64,000 nucleotides of DNA from PALSA-693 sp963780345 (lineage in GTDB: Bacteria; Actinomycetota; Acidimicrobiia; Acidimicrobiales; Palsa-688): the NCBI GenBank assembly GCA_963780345.1, contig CAWABU010000004.1, positions 248,001 through 312,000 on the forward strand. The letters run 5' to 3'. The position numbers were made by a program, and so were the translations under genes. A model generated the notes under the pieces. The model did not search any database and was not told the DNA's origin. It saw only the letters and a list, made by a program, of their open reading frames with translations. This document shows positions 8,848 through 17,384 of the stretch, piece after piece (within the stretch, counting starts at the first letter, position 1; each line of letters starts with the position of its first letter).

Positions 8848-10129
8848 CCGGGCGCGGGCAGGAATCGGCCCCAACCGGCTCCGGAGCCGGCAGAAAGAGC
8901 TGCGGGTCAGGCCGCACCAGCCCGAGCAGAGGTCCCGTCGCTGCGGTGGTAATCACGGCCATCAGCACGAGCACCGTGAACAGCTCCTGGGTAAGAACGC
9001 CAAGCGACAGGCCGACGGTCAATACCACCAGTTCGGTCAGGCCTCTGCTGCTCATGAGCACGCCGAGGGCGACCGACTCCCGGCCGCGCACCCCGTGCAC
9101 CCGGGCGCCGAGACTGCCGCCGATGATCTTGCCGCCGAAGGCCACGACCAGCACCAGCAGGAGGATCCAGGCCGCTTGCCAATCGAGGGCCCGGAGCTGC
9201 ACGCTCAGGCCGGTCACCACGAAGAACACCGGCAGCAGGGCATCGCTGATGGCACTCATGCGGGCCCGCACGGCCTGGCTCAGGACGCCGCGTGGGAAGA
9301 TGGCGCCGAACAGGAACGCCCCGAAGATCTCGTGCACCCCTATGGCCCGGGTTACCCCGGCGCTGACAAGGAGGCCGGCGACCACGAGGGCGGCCCCTCC
9401 GGCGCTCGGTGCCCGGTCGGCCAGGCCGGCCAGACGGGGCCGCACCACCCGGATCATCACGAACATGAACGCCGCCAGGGCCACCAGCGTGTAGGGGAGC
9501 TGCCACGAGCCCGACGAGGTCACCAGGGCCACCACGAACACGAGCATGATCCAGAGCAGGACATCCGCAGACGCCGCGCTGGCCAGGGCCACGGTCCCGA
9601 GAGGTTTGTCGCTCAGACCCCGGTCCTGGAGGATGCGAGCCAGGACCGGAAAGGCGGTGATGGACAGCACCACCCCGAAGAACAGGGCGAAGGGCACCGC
9701 GCCGATCCGGGCCGGGCGGAGCCCTTCCAGAAGCGCCCCGGTTCCTGTGCCCATGGCAAAAGGAATCACGGTCGCCAGGATGCTGACGCTGAAGGCCACC
9801 CGCCCGGCCCGACGGCCGGTTGCGCCGGCGCTGCGCAGGTGGCTGAGATCCAGCTCGAGACCGACGAGGAACATGAAGGCGACCACGCCGATGGTCGACA
9901 GGATGGTGAGCATGGGCCGCGCCGATTGCGGAAACAGGGTGTTCGACGTGTGGCCGAGCAGGCTGGGACCGAGGGCGATCCCGGCCAGAATTTCGCCGAC
10001 GACCGGCGGCTGACCCAGGCGTTTGAACAAGCGGCCCGCCCCCCACGAGGCCACCACGACGATGCCCAGGCCGAGAAGGCTGATGGTCACCGCGTCATCA
10101 TGAATCAGTTGTAACGAGCCGAAGATCAT
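8816..10129 (-). CDS. Monovalent cation:proton antiporter (CPA2/Kef-like)
   Basis: A 437-aa polytopic membrane protein with about 12 hydrophobic segments. The N-terminal LGQPPVVGEILAGIALGPS motif and the FLVGLELDL segment identify the Na+/H+ exchanger (CPA2) superfamily; the ITAFPVLARIL and ADVLLW segments carry the conserved polar and acidic core residues. There is no C-terminal RCK/TrkA-N domain, so it resembles the short CPA2 antiporters found in antibiotic clusters as well as housekeeping ones. It overlaps the upstream hydrolase gene by 4 bp (ATGA), implying one operon. Possible roles are pH homeostasis or product efflux; the choice cannot be made from sequence. Confidence 0.8.
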   Translation of the reverse strand: MIFGSLQLIHDDAVTISLLGLGIVVVASWGAGRLFKRLGQPPVVGEILAGIALGPSLLGHTSNTLFPQSARPMLTILSTIGVVAFMFLVGLELDLSHLRSAGATGRRAGRVAFSVSILATVIPFAMGTGTGALLEGLRPARIGAVPFALFFGVVLSITAFPVLARILQDRGLSDKPLGTVALASAASADVLLWIMLVFVVALVTSSGSWQLPYTLVALAAFMFVMIRVVRPRLAGLADRAPSAGGAALVVAGLLVSAGVTRAIGVHEIFGAFLFGAIFPRGVLSQAVRARMSAISDALLPVFFVVTGLSVQLRALDWQAAWILLLVLVVAFGGKIIGGSLGARVHGVRGRESVALGVLMSSRGLTELVVLTVGLSLGVLTQELFTVLVLMAVITTAATGPLLGLVRPDPQLFLPAPEPVGADSCPRPVSVPASPAGR

Positions 10130-10875
10130 GCTGCCTCCTCCGTGGCGTGAACGTGGGTTCCTACTTCGTTTAAAAACGGGCGGATGACGGTCATCACTGC
10201 AGCTCCGGACTTGATCTGCATCGGGTGACCGACACCACGGACTTCGGCTTGCCGGCCATCAGCGAGGATCGACACGGCCCGGCCGGCGTCGATCTCGTTC
10301 AGGTGAGCGCCCATATTTGCGGCACCCCTCAGTAGAAGGACGGGGCACCCGACCCGACTCAGCACCCTGGGACCGTCGTAGTCGCCGAGGAGCCGGCCGT
10401 CGCGGAATGCGTCCATGACCGCCGGGTCAACACCTTTCGGCAACCGCCCGGAAGGATCAATCAGTCGCTCCACAATTTCGGGTACGCCCACGACGCCGGA
10501 TTCCTTCCGCCGGGCCAGGACAGCGGAGTCCCCGACGATCACCGCCTGCACCGCCGAGGGCCACCGGGCCGCTAGCTCCAGGCCCACCAGACCGCCGAGG
10601 GAGTGCCCGTAGACGACAACCGGGGCCAGCCCACGGGTCGCGAGAAAGGCCGCGATATCGGCGGTGCAAAGTCGGACCGTGTAGCGCTCGGCGCGAGGCG
10701 ATAACCCGTGGCCCCGTAGATCGGGTGCGAGCACGTGCCAGCGCCGGGCCAGCTCGGGCACCAGCGGGGCCATGGCCTGCCAGCGATTGGCCAGCCCGTG
10801 CAGTAACACGATGGTCGGTCTTCCGCTCCCGGAATTCCACTCCGCGGCATGAAGCCGAACTGTGTCTGGTCGCAT
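10126..10875 (-). CDS. Alpha/beta-fold hydrolase
   Basis: A 249-aa alpha/beta hydrolase. It shows the oxyanion-hole HG motif (LLHGLANRW, about residue 24), LAPDLRGHG, the nucleophile elbow GHSLGG (Ser near residue 92) and a late histidine in GVGHPMQIK (about residue 228). The fold includes esterases, lactonases and thioesterases; specificity cannot be read from sequence. It is the first gene of a two-gene minus-strand operon with the antiporter. As no dedicated thioesterase is seen in the polyketide locus, it is a candidate for product release, but this is speculation. Confidence 0.75.
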   Translation of the reverse strand: MRPDTVRLHAAEWNSGSGRPTIVLLHGLANRWQAMAPLVPELARRWHVLAPDLRGHGLSPRAERYTVRLCTADIAAFLATRGLAPVVVYGHSLGGLVGLELAARWPSAVQAVIVGDSAVLARRKESGVVGVPEIVERLIDPSGRLPKGVDPAVMDAFRDGRLLGDYDGPRVLSRVGCPVLLLRGAANMGAHLNEIDAGRAVSILADGRQAEVRGVGHPMQIKSGAAVMTVIRPFLNEVGTHVHATEEAA

Positions 10876-10931
10876 CGGCCACCTCCCGTCTCGTGACCGC
10901 GTGGAGAGCCGGCCAGGTGACCGGGCTGATA

Positions 10932-10960
10932 CGACCTGAAACCGATCCGACCTGAATCGG
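10932..10960 (+). promoter_or_regulatory. Direct repeat upstream of the pyruvate kinase/polyketide operon
   Basis: The nonamer CGACCTGAA occurs at 10932-10940 and again at 10948-10956, a 16-bp period; a CCGAT/ATCGG inverted repeat (10942-10946, 10956-10960) overlaps it. The site is 72-100 bp before the pyk ATG and 57 bp before the divergent hydrolase start. Direct repeats of this kind are the usual form of SARP-binding sites, although the classical spacing is 11 or 22 bp. Confidence 0.3.
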
Positions 10961-11031
10961 CGGCAGCGGTATCACGCCCGCGCCATCGACGCGTCCCCTA
11001 ACCACGAACGCCAAGACGACAGGACAAGGCC

Positions 11032-12522
11032 ATGGAAGTACTGACACAACCGGGCGAGGTGCGACGGCGGACCCGCATCATCGCCACGCTCGGACCGGCC
11101 TCAAACGACGCCCCCATCGTCAGCGAACTGATCGACGCCGGGGTCGACATCATGCGCCTGAATATGTCCCACGGAGATCAGCCGTGGCATCGAGCCGCCT
11201 TTCAACGGGTCCGGGCCGCGTCGATCGGCGCCGGCCGCCCGATCGCAGTGATGGCGGATCTGTGCGGCCCCAAGATCCGGGTGGCTTCCCTTCCCGGAGG
11301 CGAGTTGCTCCTCCGACCCGGCGATCAGGTGGCGGTTACGCCGGTCGGGAACTGCCCTCGACCCGCCTCCATCCCCGTCACCTATAGCCGCATCTGCCGT
11401 GACGTCGGGGCGGGCGCACCCATTCTCCTCGACGATGGCCTGTTGCAGTTACGGGTCCTGCGCGTCTCGCCGGAAGCCCTCGATTGTACGGTCGTTCGGG
11501 GCGGGCGACTGACTTCGGGCAAATCCGTCAATGTTCCGGGGACCGAGCTGGCCATCTCCTCCCTCACCGCCAAAGATCGGGCGGACGCGGCCTTCGCCGT
11601 AGACCTCGGAGTCGACCTCCTGGCTCTGTCCTTTGTGAGGGACGCAGGTGACGTGGAGGACCTGCGCCAGCTGGTCGCCTCGCTGCGCCCGTCGTTGCCG
11701 CCGGTGATCGTGGCCAAGATCGAGACACCGCAAGCTCTCGACAACATCGACGAGATCCTCGTCGCGGCCGACGCCATCATGGTCGCCCGGGGCGACCTGG
11801 GAGTGGAGATCGGCTGCGAGCGGGTGCCCGCCGTGCAGGCCCATCTGGTCGCGAGGGCCCGGGCGATCGGCAAGCCGGTCATCGTCGCCACCCAGATGCT
11901 CGAGTCCATGGTCCATTCGGCGGTGCCGACCCGGGCGGAGGTCGCCGACGTAGCCCAGGCGGTGTCCTCCGGGGCCGATGCCACCATGCTCTCGGGCGAG
12001 ACGGCCAGCGGAGCCCATCCCGTGCAGGCGGTGACCGCGATGGCCATGATCGCCGAACAGGCCGAGATCACCTGTCGGCCGCCGCTCCGATCGACCGAGC
12101 CCGCCCAGGATCCCACCCGGGCCTTCGCCCGGCTGACCGGCGACATGGCAGGCTCGCTGGGAGCGGCGGTCATCGTGCTTTTTGCCGACGATGAGACGGT
12201 CGCGGCGGTCTCGGCGGTCGTGCGCCAGATCCCTATCCTGGTGCCCCGGGCCTCCACCCGGATCGCCCTGCGCCTGGCGCTCTGCTCCGGAGTCATCGCG
12301 ATCCCCGGACCGCCGGCCCCGGCCACCGACCCCGACACCCTGGCCGGGCTGGCGGCGGCCGGCCTCGGCCCGAGCTTTTGCGCCGAAGCACCGATCGTGG
12401 CCGTGGTGCAGCACGGCGAACCCGGGTCAGAGAACCTGAGCCTGCACCTGGTCAACGCCGGGGCGAAGCCGGGCCTTACCGCCCTCGCGGGCCACGCCTT
12501 TCCGGCCGCCATCGCTTCCTAG
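11032..12522 (+). CDS. pyk: Pyruvate kinase
   Basis: A 496-aa pyruvate kinase, full length. It has TLGPAS (about residues 19-24), MRLNMSHG (substrate-binding Arg), B-domain DDGLLQL, the catalytic lysine and metal-binding Glu in AKIETPQALDNIDE (about residues 229-242), VARGDLGVEI and VATQMLESM. It converts phosphoenolpyruvate and ADP to pyruvate and ATP. The C-terminal regulatory domain is divergent compared with housekeeping enzymes. It is the first gene of the long biosynthetic operon, 44 bp before the SnoaL-like gene, which suggests a pathway-dedicated isozyme that feeds pyruvate, acetyl-CoA and malonyl-CoA. The family is certain; its dedication to the pathway is inferred. Confidence 0.92.
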   Translation: MEVLTQPGEVRRRTRIIATLGPASNDAPIVSELIDAGVDIMRLNMSHGDQPWHRAAFQRVRAASIGAGRPIAVMADLCGPKIRVASLPGGELLLRPGDQVAVTPVGNCPRPASIPVTYSRICRDVGAGAPILLDDGLLQLRVLRVSPEALDCTVVRGGRLTSGKSVNVPGTELAISSLTAKDRADAAFAVDLGVDLLALSFVRDAGDVEDLRQLVASLRPSLPPVIVAKIETPQALDNIDEILVAADAIMVARGDLGVEIGCERVPAVQAHLVARARAIGKPVIVATQMLESMVHSAVPTRAEVADVAQAVSSGADATMLSGETASGAHPVQAVTAMAMIAEQAEITCRPPLRSTEPAQDPTRAFARLTGDMAGSLGAAVIVLFADDETVAAVSAVVRQIPILVPRASTRIALRLALCSGVIAIPGPPAPATDPDTLAGLAAAGLGPSFCAEAPIVAVVQHGEPGSENLSLHLVNAGAKPGLTALAGHAFPAAIAS

Positions 12523-12566
12523 TCGCCTGACGAACGAGAACAACGAGAAAGAGAGAAGCACCCCTC

Positions 12567-13070
12567 ATGAGCGATACGACCACCGTCGAAGCCAACAAAT
12601 CCCTGCTGCGGCGGGTCTTCGACGAAATAGTCAACGGCCGCAACCTCGACCTCCTGGACGAGCTCTACCGCGAGGACATGATCGACCACGACCCGCTCCC
12701 CGGCGCGCCCGCCGGTATCCCGGGGGTTCGCTACACCCTGGGCAGCCTCCAGGCGGCCTTTTCCGATCTTCACGTGACCATTCACGAGGTGAGTGCCCAC
12801 GGGGACAAGGTCGTCCTGCACAACACCTGGAGCGGCACCCAGGACGGAAAGCTCCTCGGCCTCCCGCCGACGCGGAAGCGGGTCGCGTACGACGGCATCG
12901 TGATATTCCGGGTCCAGGACGGCCTGGTCGCGGAACGCTGGGGGCTGGTGGACGTCGACGGCCTGGCCAGGCAGCTCGACCCGACCCGGCGCCGCCGGGC
13001 CCGCAGCCCGAGGACGTCGCTGGCGGCCACGTCCACTCCCGATCGCGTCCTTCCGACCGCGGCCCGCTGA
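12567..13070 (+). CDS. SnoaL-like polyketide cyclase / ester cyclase family protein
   Basis: A 167-aa protein of the SnoaL-like (NTF2-fold) family: N-terminal helix with RRVFDEIVNGRNLD, HDPLPG and GVRYTLGSLQAAFSDLHVTIHEV strands, and a final WGLVDVDGLARQLD. Family members include aldol cyclases of type II polyketides and many uncharacterised small-molecule binders. The last 30 residues are arginine/serine rich and probably disordered. It lies 2 bp upstream of the carboxylase gene, so translation is likely coupled. Its presence in a ketosynthase operon makes a role in folding or cyclising a polyketide intermediate possible but unproven. Confidence 0.65.
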   Translation: MSDTTTVEANKSLLRRVFDEIVNGRNLDLLDELYREDMIDHDPLPGAPAGIPGVRYTLGSLQAAFSDLHVTIHEVSAHGDKVVLHNTWSGTQDGKLLGLPPTRKRVAYDGIVIFRVQDGLVAERWGLVDVDGLARQLDPTRRRRARSPRTSLAATSTPDRVLPTAAR

Positions 13071-13072
13071 CC

Positions 13073-14761
13073 ATGAGCGTTTCCGATCGATACGACTGCG
13101 ACGACGAGACTGACCACTTCGTCCCCGCCACCCCGCTGCGGCCGGTCCGCGACCATTCCGACCTCAAGACGACGCCGCGACACCATCTCCCCGCCCGCCC
13201 GGCCCGCCGGATCGGCACGTGGCGCGACCACGCCGCCCAGCTGCAGCAGCTTCGCGCCGAAGTCGCCGACGCCGGCGGTGAGGCCGACGCCAGACAACAC
13301 CAGCGAGGAAAACTCACGGCCAGGGAGCGGATCGATCTCCTCCTGGACCCGCACAGTTTCGTGGAGGTGGGAGCGTTCGCCCGTCACCGGGCGCGGGGCT
13401 TTGGTATGGACGACAAACGACCTCTCACCGACGGCGTGGTCACCGGGTGGGGGACGATCGATGGCCGGACGGTCTTTGTCTATGCCCACGACTTCCGCAT
13501 TTTCGGCGGGGCGCTGGGCGAGGTCTTCGCGGCCAAGGTCCAGAAGATCATGGACATGGCCGAGTCATTCGGCGCTCCGATCATCGGCCTCAACGACGGC
13601 GCCGGTGCCCGCATTCAAGAAGGCGTCGCCGCCCTTGGTGGCTACGGTGGGATCTTTCGTCGGAACGTGCACGTGTCGGGGGTGATTCCCCAGATCAGCG
13701 TGATGCTCGGGCCGTGTGCCGGCGGGGCGGTCTACTCACCGGCCCTGACTGATTTCATCTTCACCGTCAAGGGCATCAGCCAGATGTTCATTACCGGGCC
13801 GGACGTGATCGCGGCCGTGACCGGCGAGACGGTGACCCACGAGGAGCTGGGTGGGGCGGAGACCCACGCCACCAAGTCCGGCGTGGCGACGTTCGTCGAC
13901 GAAGACGAAGAGTCCTGCTTGCAGAACGTCAGGTACCTGCTCTCATTTCTCCCATCCAACAACCTGGAACTGCCGCCCTGGTTCCCGGCCTCGGACGATC
14001 CGCAACGGAGTTGTGAAGCGCTGCTGGACATCGTGCCCCACACACCGGAGCAGTCATACGACATTCGCCGCGTGATCGAGGAAGTCGTCGACGACGGGGA
14101 ATTCATCGAGGTCCTGCCTCGCTGGGCGGCCAATATCGTGTGCGGACTGGGTCGTCTCGACGGTCACGCCGTCGGTGTGATCGCCAACCAGCCGCTGGTG
14201 CTGGCGGGGGTGCTCGACATCGACGCTTCGGAGAAAGCGGCTCGATTCGTACGAACGTGCGACGCCTTTAACATTCCGCTCGTTACCTTCGTCGACGTGC
14301 CCGGATTCCTGCCCGGCAAGTCGCAGGAATACAACGGGATCATACGTCGTGGCGCCAAGCTGCTGTATGCCTATGCGGAGGCCACTGTGCCCCGCATTCA
14401 AGTGATAGTCCGCAAGGCGTATGGGGGCGCATACCTGGTGATGGACTCCAAGACCCTCGGTGCCGATCTCTGCCTGGCCTGGCCGAGCAACGAGATCGCC
14501 GTGATGGGAGCGGAGGCCGCGGCCAACATCATCTTCCGGCGCGAGATCGCCGGTGCCACTGACCCGGCCACCCGCCGGGCCGAGCTCATGGCCGAATACG
14601 TGGACAAGGTCATGGACCCTTACCTGGCCGCGGAGCTGGGCCTGATCGACGACATCATCGAGCCGCAGGACACCCGGAAGGTGCTGATCCAGTCCCTGGT
14701 GGCCATGCGGTCCAAGCGGGAGGACCTCCCGAAAAGAAAGCACGGGAACAGCCCGCTTTGA
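13073..14761 (+). CDS. Acyl-CoA carboxylase beta subunit (carboxyltransferase)
   Basis: A 562-aa crotonase-fold carboxyltransferase of the PccB/AccD type. Characteristic segments are GKLTARERIDLLLD, the first-domain oxyanion stretch ending in GGAVYSPALTDF, and the C-terminal KAYGGAYLVMDSK and EIAVMGAEAAANI. It transfers CO2 from carboxybiotin to acetyl- or propionyl-CoA. About 65 N-terminal residues are an extra polar extension. No biotin carboxylase/BCCP (alpha) subunit is in this window, so it must pair with one encoded elsewhere. Its place before the ACP gene suggests it supplies malonyl-type extender units for this pathway. Confidence 0.88.
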   Translation: MSVSDRYDCDDETDHFVPATPLRPVRDHSDLKTTPRHHLPARPARRIGTWRDHAAQLQQLRAEVADAGGEADARQHQRGKLTARERIDLLLDPHSFVEVGAFARHRARGFGMDDKRPLTDGVVTGWGTIDGRTVFVYAHDFRIFGGALGEVFAAKVQKIMDMAESFGAPIIGLNDGAGARIQEGVAALGGYGGIFRRNVHVSGVIPQISVMLGPCAGGAVYSPALTDFIFTVKGISQMFITGPDVIAAVTGETVTHEELGGAETHATKSGVATFVDEDEESCLQNVRYLLSFLPSNNLELPPWFPASDDPQRSCEALLDIVPHTPEQSYDIRRVIEEVVDDGEFIEVLPRWAANIVCGLGRLDGHAVGVIANQPLVLAGVLDIDASEKAARFVRTCDAFNIPLVTFVDVPGFLPGKSQEYNGIIRRGAKLLYAYAEATVPRIQVIVRKAYGGAYLVMDSKTLGADLCLAWPSNEIAVMGAEAAANIIFRREIAGATDPATRRAELMAEYVDKVMDPYLAAELGLIDDIIEPQDTRKVLIQSLVAMRSKREDLPKRKHGNSPL

Positions 14762-14837
14762 GCCAGATAGCGGTATCTGATTCCCCCCCTGAAGGCATCT
14801 CCATCTACAACGTCAACGAAACCCGAAAGGATCACCG

Positions 14838-15239
14838 ATGAGCGCTGAAAACATCCCCGCCGGTATTCAAATCGCCGTGGCCGAGGCCCTGGGCCTCGAC
14901 GAGGAAGAGGTCACCGCCGACGCCACGCTACTGGGCGACCTGGGCGCCGAGTCCATCGACCTCCTGGACATCCTGTTCCGCATCGAGCGCCAGGTCGGCG
15001 TCAAGGTCGAGACGGGCGATCTGGCCGAGTACATCCAGGGCGGGATCCCCGATGACGAGTTTGGCGACGACGACGGGATCATCACCGCCGCCGGCCTGGC
15101 CCAGCTGGAGAAGGTCATGCCGCAGATCGATGCCGGGGAGCTGGCCGGAAAGCTCGAGGCCGAGCAGATCATGGGGCTGTTCACGGTCGCCAACCTGGCC
15201 CAGCTGGTCGAGTCCGTCGCCTCCCCGGCGCTGGCCTGA
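14838..15239 (+). CDS. Acyl carrier protein, long form (133 aa)
   Basis: A four-helix carrier protein with the phosphopantetheine site in LGAESIDLLDI (Ser39). Normal ACPs have about 80 residues and a DSL motif; this one has ESI and about 45 extra acidic residues after helix III (PDDEFGDDDG then a helical tail ending in FTVANLAQLVESV). Long ACPs with ESIDLLD-like sites are, from memory, found in ladderane-type and related reducing clusters. AAGGA precedes ATG 14838. It lies 4 bp before the acpS gene, so carrier and activating enzyme are made together. It carries the growing acyl chain in the proposed pathway. Confidence 0.85.
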   Translation: MSAENIPAGIQIAVAEALGLDEEEVTADATLLGDLGAESIDLLDILFRIERQVGVKVETGDLAEYIQGGIPDDEFGDDDGIITAAGLAQLEKVMPQIDAGELAGKLEAEQIMGLFTVANLAQLVESVASPALA

Positions 15240-15243
15240 GCCG

Positions 15244-15648
15244 ATGGCCCGGTCCACGGACATGGGGATCGGCGTCGACGTCGTCGACGTCCGCCACGTC
15301 GAGCGCATCTTCGCCGCCAACCCCGCCAGCGCCGCGCAAGTGTTCACCGCCCGGGAACAGGCTTACTGCGCCGGACGCAAGCGGCACTCCGAGCATCTGG
15401 CCGCTCGGTTCGCGGCCAAAGAGGCGGTCCTGAAGGCGATCGGCACCGGTCTCGGCCCCCGCATGCGCTGGACCGACGTGGAAATTGTCAACGATGTGTT
15501 CGGCCGCCCCCGGGTGGTCCTCGGCGGCCAGATCGCCGCCGCCGCCGCCCGCAAGGGGCTGGGGGATATCGCCATCTCGATGACCCACAGCGCAGGAGTG
15601 GCCCAGGCCATTGCCATCGCCTGCCCCGGCGCCGCTCGCCCGGCCTGA
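15244..15648 (+). CDS. acpS: Holo-ACP synthase (4'-phosphopantetheinyl transferase, AcpS type)
   Basis: A 134-aa AcpS-family enzyme that moves 4'-phosphopantetheine from CoA to the ACP serine. The N-terminal GIGVDVVDV carries the metal-binding Asp, and ARFAAKEAVLKAIGTG carries the conserved Glu and Lys. The C-terminal ISMTHSAGVAQAIA matches the family ending. Start ATG 15244 is 4 bp after the ACP stop; ATG 15262 is a shorter alternative. The position, directly after the unusual long ACP, indicates a dedicated transferase for this carrier rather than the fatty acid synthase one. Confidence 0.85.
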   Translation: MARSTDMGIGVDVVDVRHVERIFAANPASAAQVFTAREQAYCAGRKRHSEHLAARFAAKEAVLKAIGTGLGPRMRWTDVEIVNDVFGRPRVVLGGQIAAAAARKGLGDIAISMTHSAGVAQAIAIACPGAARPA

Positions 15649-15657
15649 GGAGGACGG

Positions 15658-16104
15658 GTGCGATTCCATCTCATCGACCGCGTCGACCACGTCGAACCGG
15701 GCGTGGCCGTCGCGGGCCGCAAACTGACCTCGCGCTCCGAGCAGTACTGGGTCACCACACCGGACGGCCCGGTGATGCCGCCCACCCTGGTGCTGGAAGC
15801 GCTCTGCCAGGCCGGCTCGTGGCTGCTGATCATCAGCACCGACGGGGAGAAGCGGGCTGCGCTTCTGTCCATCGAGACGGTGCGCTTCGCCGGTGCCGTT
15901 CGCCCGGGCGACGTCATCGAGCTGGAGGGTCGGGTGGACTCGCTCGGCCGGGAATCGGCCGTGTTCTCCGGATGCGCCCGCGTCGACGGGCGAGAGGTCA
16001 TGGCGCTGGGACAGGTGATGTGCGCCCTCATCGACGCCACCGAGCTGGAGAGCGCGGACGAGACGGCCCGCCGTCAATTGCTGGTCACCAGGACCGCGGC
16101 GTGA
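15658..16104 (+). CDS. FabZ-like hot-dog dehydratase lacking the catalytic His
   Basis: A 148-aa hot-dog-fold protein. PVMPPTLVLEALCQ (about residues 38-51) aligns with the FabZ active-site helix and keeps the catalytic Glu (E47), but the HFPG motif before it reads TTPD, so Thr33 stands where the catalytic His should be. VRPGDVIELEGRV is the usual strand after the active site. GTG 15658 follows GAGGAC. It overlaps the next ketosynthase gene by 4 bp (GTGA). Alone it is probably inactive; with the second FabZ-like protein encoded after the ketosynthase it could form a mixed active site. A thioesterase-like or structural role is the alternative. Confidence 0.7.
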   Translation: MRFHLIDRVDHVEPGVAVAGRKLTSRSEQYWVTTPDGPVMPPTLVLEALCQAGSWLLIISTDGEKRAALLSIETVRFAGAVRPGDVIELEGRVDSLGRESAVFSGCARVDGREVMALGQVMCALIDATELESADETARRQLLVTRTAA

Positions 16105-17384
16105 CCGCCCACCGGGTCGCCATCACCGGCTGTGGTGCGGTCACGCCGATCGGCAACGACGCCCCCACCACCTGGACGTCCCTGCTGGCCGGGAAGAGCG
16201 GCATCGGGCCGCTCACCCGCTTCGACGCCAGCACCTTCCCGGTGCGGATCGCCGCCGAGGTCAAGGACTTCGACGTCGAGCGCCGGATCCCGGACCGCCG
16301 CGAGCGCCGGTATCTCTCCCGGGCCGGAGCGTTTGCCATGGCCGCCGCCGAGGAGGCGCTTCATGACGCCTTCGGCGAGCCGCTGGCGGCGCTCGCCATC
16401 CACCGGCCCGCGAACCGCGGGGTGGCCCTCGGCAGCAGCATCGGCCGGCCCACGCCAGAGGAGATTGCCGGGTTCCTGGAAGAGGAGCGCGCCTTCAGCA
16501 CACCGCGGCCCAGGCCCCGGCCGCCGGTCGAGGTGGTGCGGCGCGACCAGAACGTGCCCGGCGCCATCGCCGCCCGCCGCTGGAACTGCGAAGGGCCCAT
16601 GCTCAACGTCAGTACCGCTTGTGCCGGTGCCGCCCACGCCCTCGGAGAGGCCTACCGGCGCATCCAGGAAGGCGACGCCACCCTGATGGTCGCCGGCGGG
16701 ACGGACTCGCTGACCACCTGGCTGGACCTGCTCGGCTTCTCGTTGCTCGGGGCGCTCGCTTCCGGTTACGAGGACCATCCGCAGCAGGCCTCGCGACCCT
16801 TCGACGGTCGGCGGAGCGGGTTCGTGATCGGCGAGGGGGCGGTGATCTTTGTGCTGGAGGATTGGGACGTCGCCGTGCGCCGCGGCGCGACCATCCACGC
16901 CGAACTGTGCGGCTATGGCTCCAGCCTCAACGGCTACCGGATCACTGACTCGCCTCCCGACGGCGCCGGGGCCATCCGGGCCATGGAATCGGCCATCTTC
17001 GAGTCCGGCCTCCCGGCTCCGGCGATCGATTACGTGGCCGCCCATGGGACGGGCACGCTCGGCAACGACGCCAGCGAGACGGTAGCCCTGAAGGCCGTGT
17101 TCGGGCCGGCCGCCTATCGCATCCCGCTGAGCTCCCCCAAGTCCATGGCCGGGCACCTCACCTCCGCCGCCGGTGGACTGAATCTGATCGCCGCCCTCGG
17201 CGCGCTGCGGGAGCAGATGGTGCCGCCGACCATCAACCTCGACCATCCCGATCCCAAGCTCGATCTCGACTACGTCCCGCACCGGGCCCGGCCGGCCCGG
17301 GTGCGAGCCGCCCTGGTCAACGCCTTCGCCTTCGGTGGCACCAACGCCGCCCTCGTCGTCCGTCACCGAGAGGATGCTCGATGA
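16101..17384 (+). CDS. Beta-ketoacyl-ACP synthase (KASII/FabF-like, catalytically complete)
   Basis: A 427-aa thiolase-fold ketosynthase. The active-site Cys is C174 in NVSTACAGA, the first His is H315 in AAHGTGT, the conserved Lys is K347 and the second His is H352 in PKSMAGHL, so the Cys-His-His set is intact. NAFAFGGTNA closes the protein as in FabF. It condenses malonyl-ACP with the growing acyl chain. The GTG start overlaps the previous stop by 4 bp, and its stop overlaps the next ATG by 4 bp. It probably pairs with the Cys-less protein encoded two genes downstream, as KS-alpha with KS-beta in type II polyketide synthases. Confidence 0.88.
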   Translation: MTAHRVAITGCGAVTPIGNDAPTTWTSLLAGKSGIGPLTRFDASTFPVRIAAEVKDFDVERRIPDRRERRYLSRAGAFAMAAAEEALHDAFGEPLAALAIHRPANRGVALGSSIGRPTPEEIAGFLEEERAFSTPRPRPRPPVEVVRRDQNVPGAIAARRWNCEGPMLNVSTACAGAAHALGEAYRRIQEGDATLMVAGGTDSLTTWLDLLGFSLLGALASGYEDHPQQASRPFDGRRSGFVIGEGAVIFVLEDWDVAVRRGATIHAELCGYGSSLNGYRITDSPPDGAGAIRAMESAIFESGLPAPAIDYVAAHGTGTLGNDASETVALKAVFGPAAYRIPLSSPKSMAGHLTSAAGGLNLIAALGALREQMVPPTINLDHPDPKLDLDYVPHRARPARVRAALVNAFAFGGTNAALVVRHREDAR

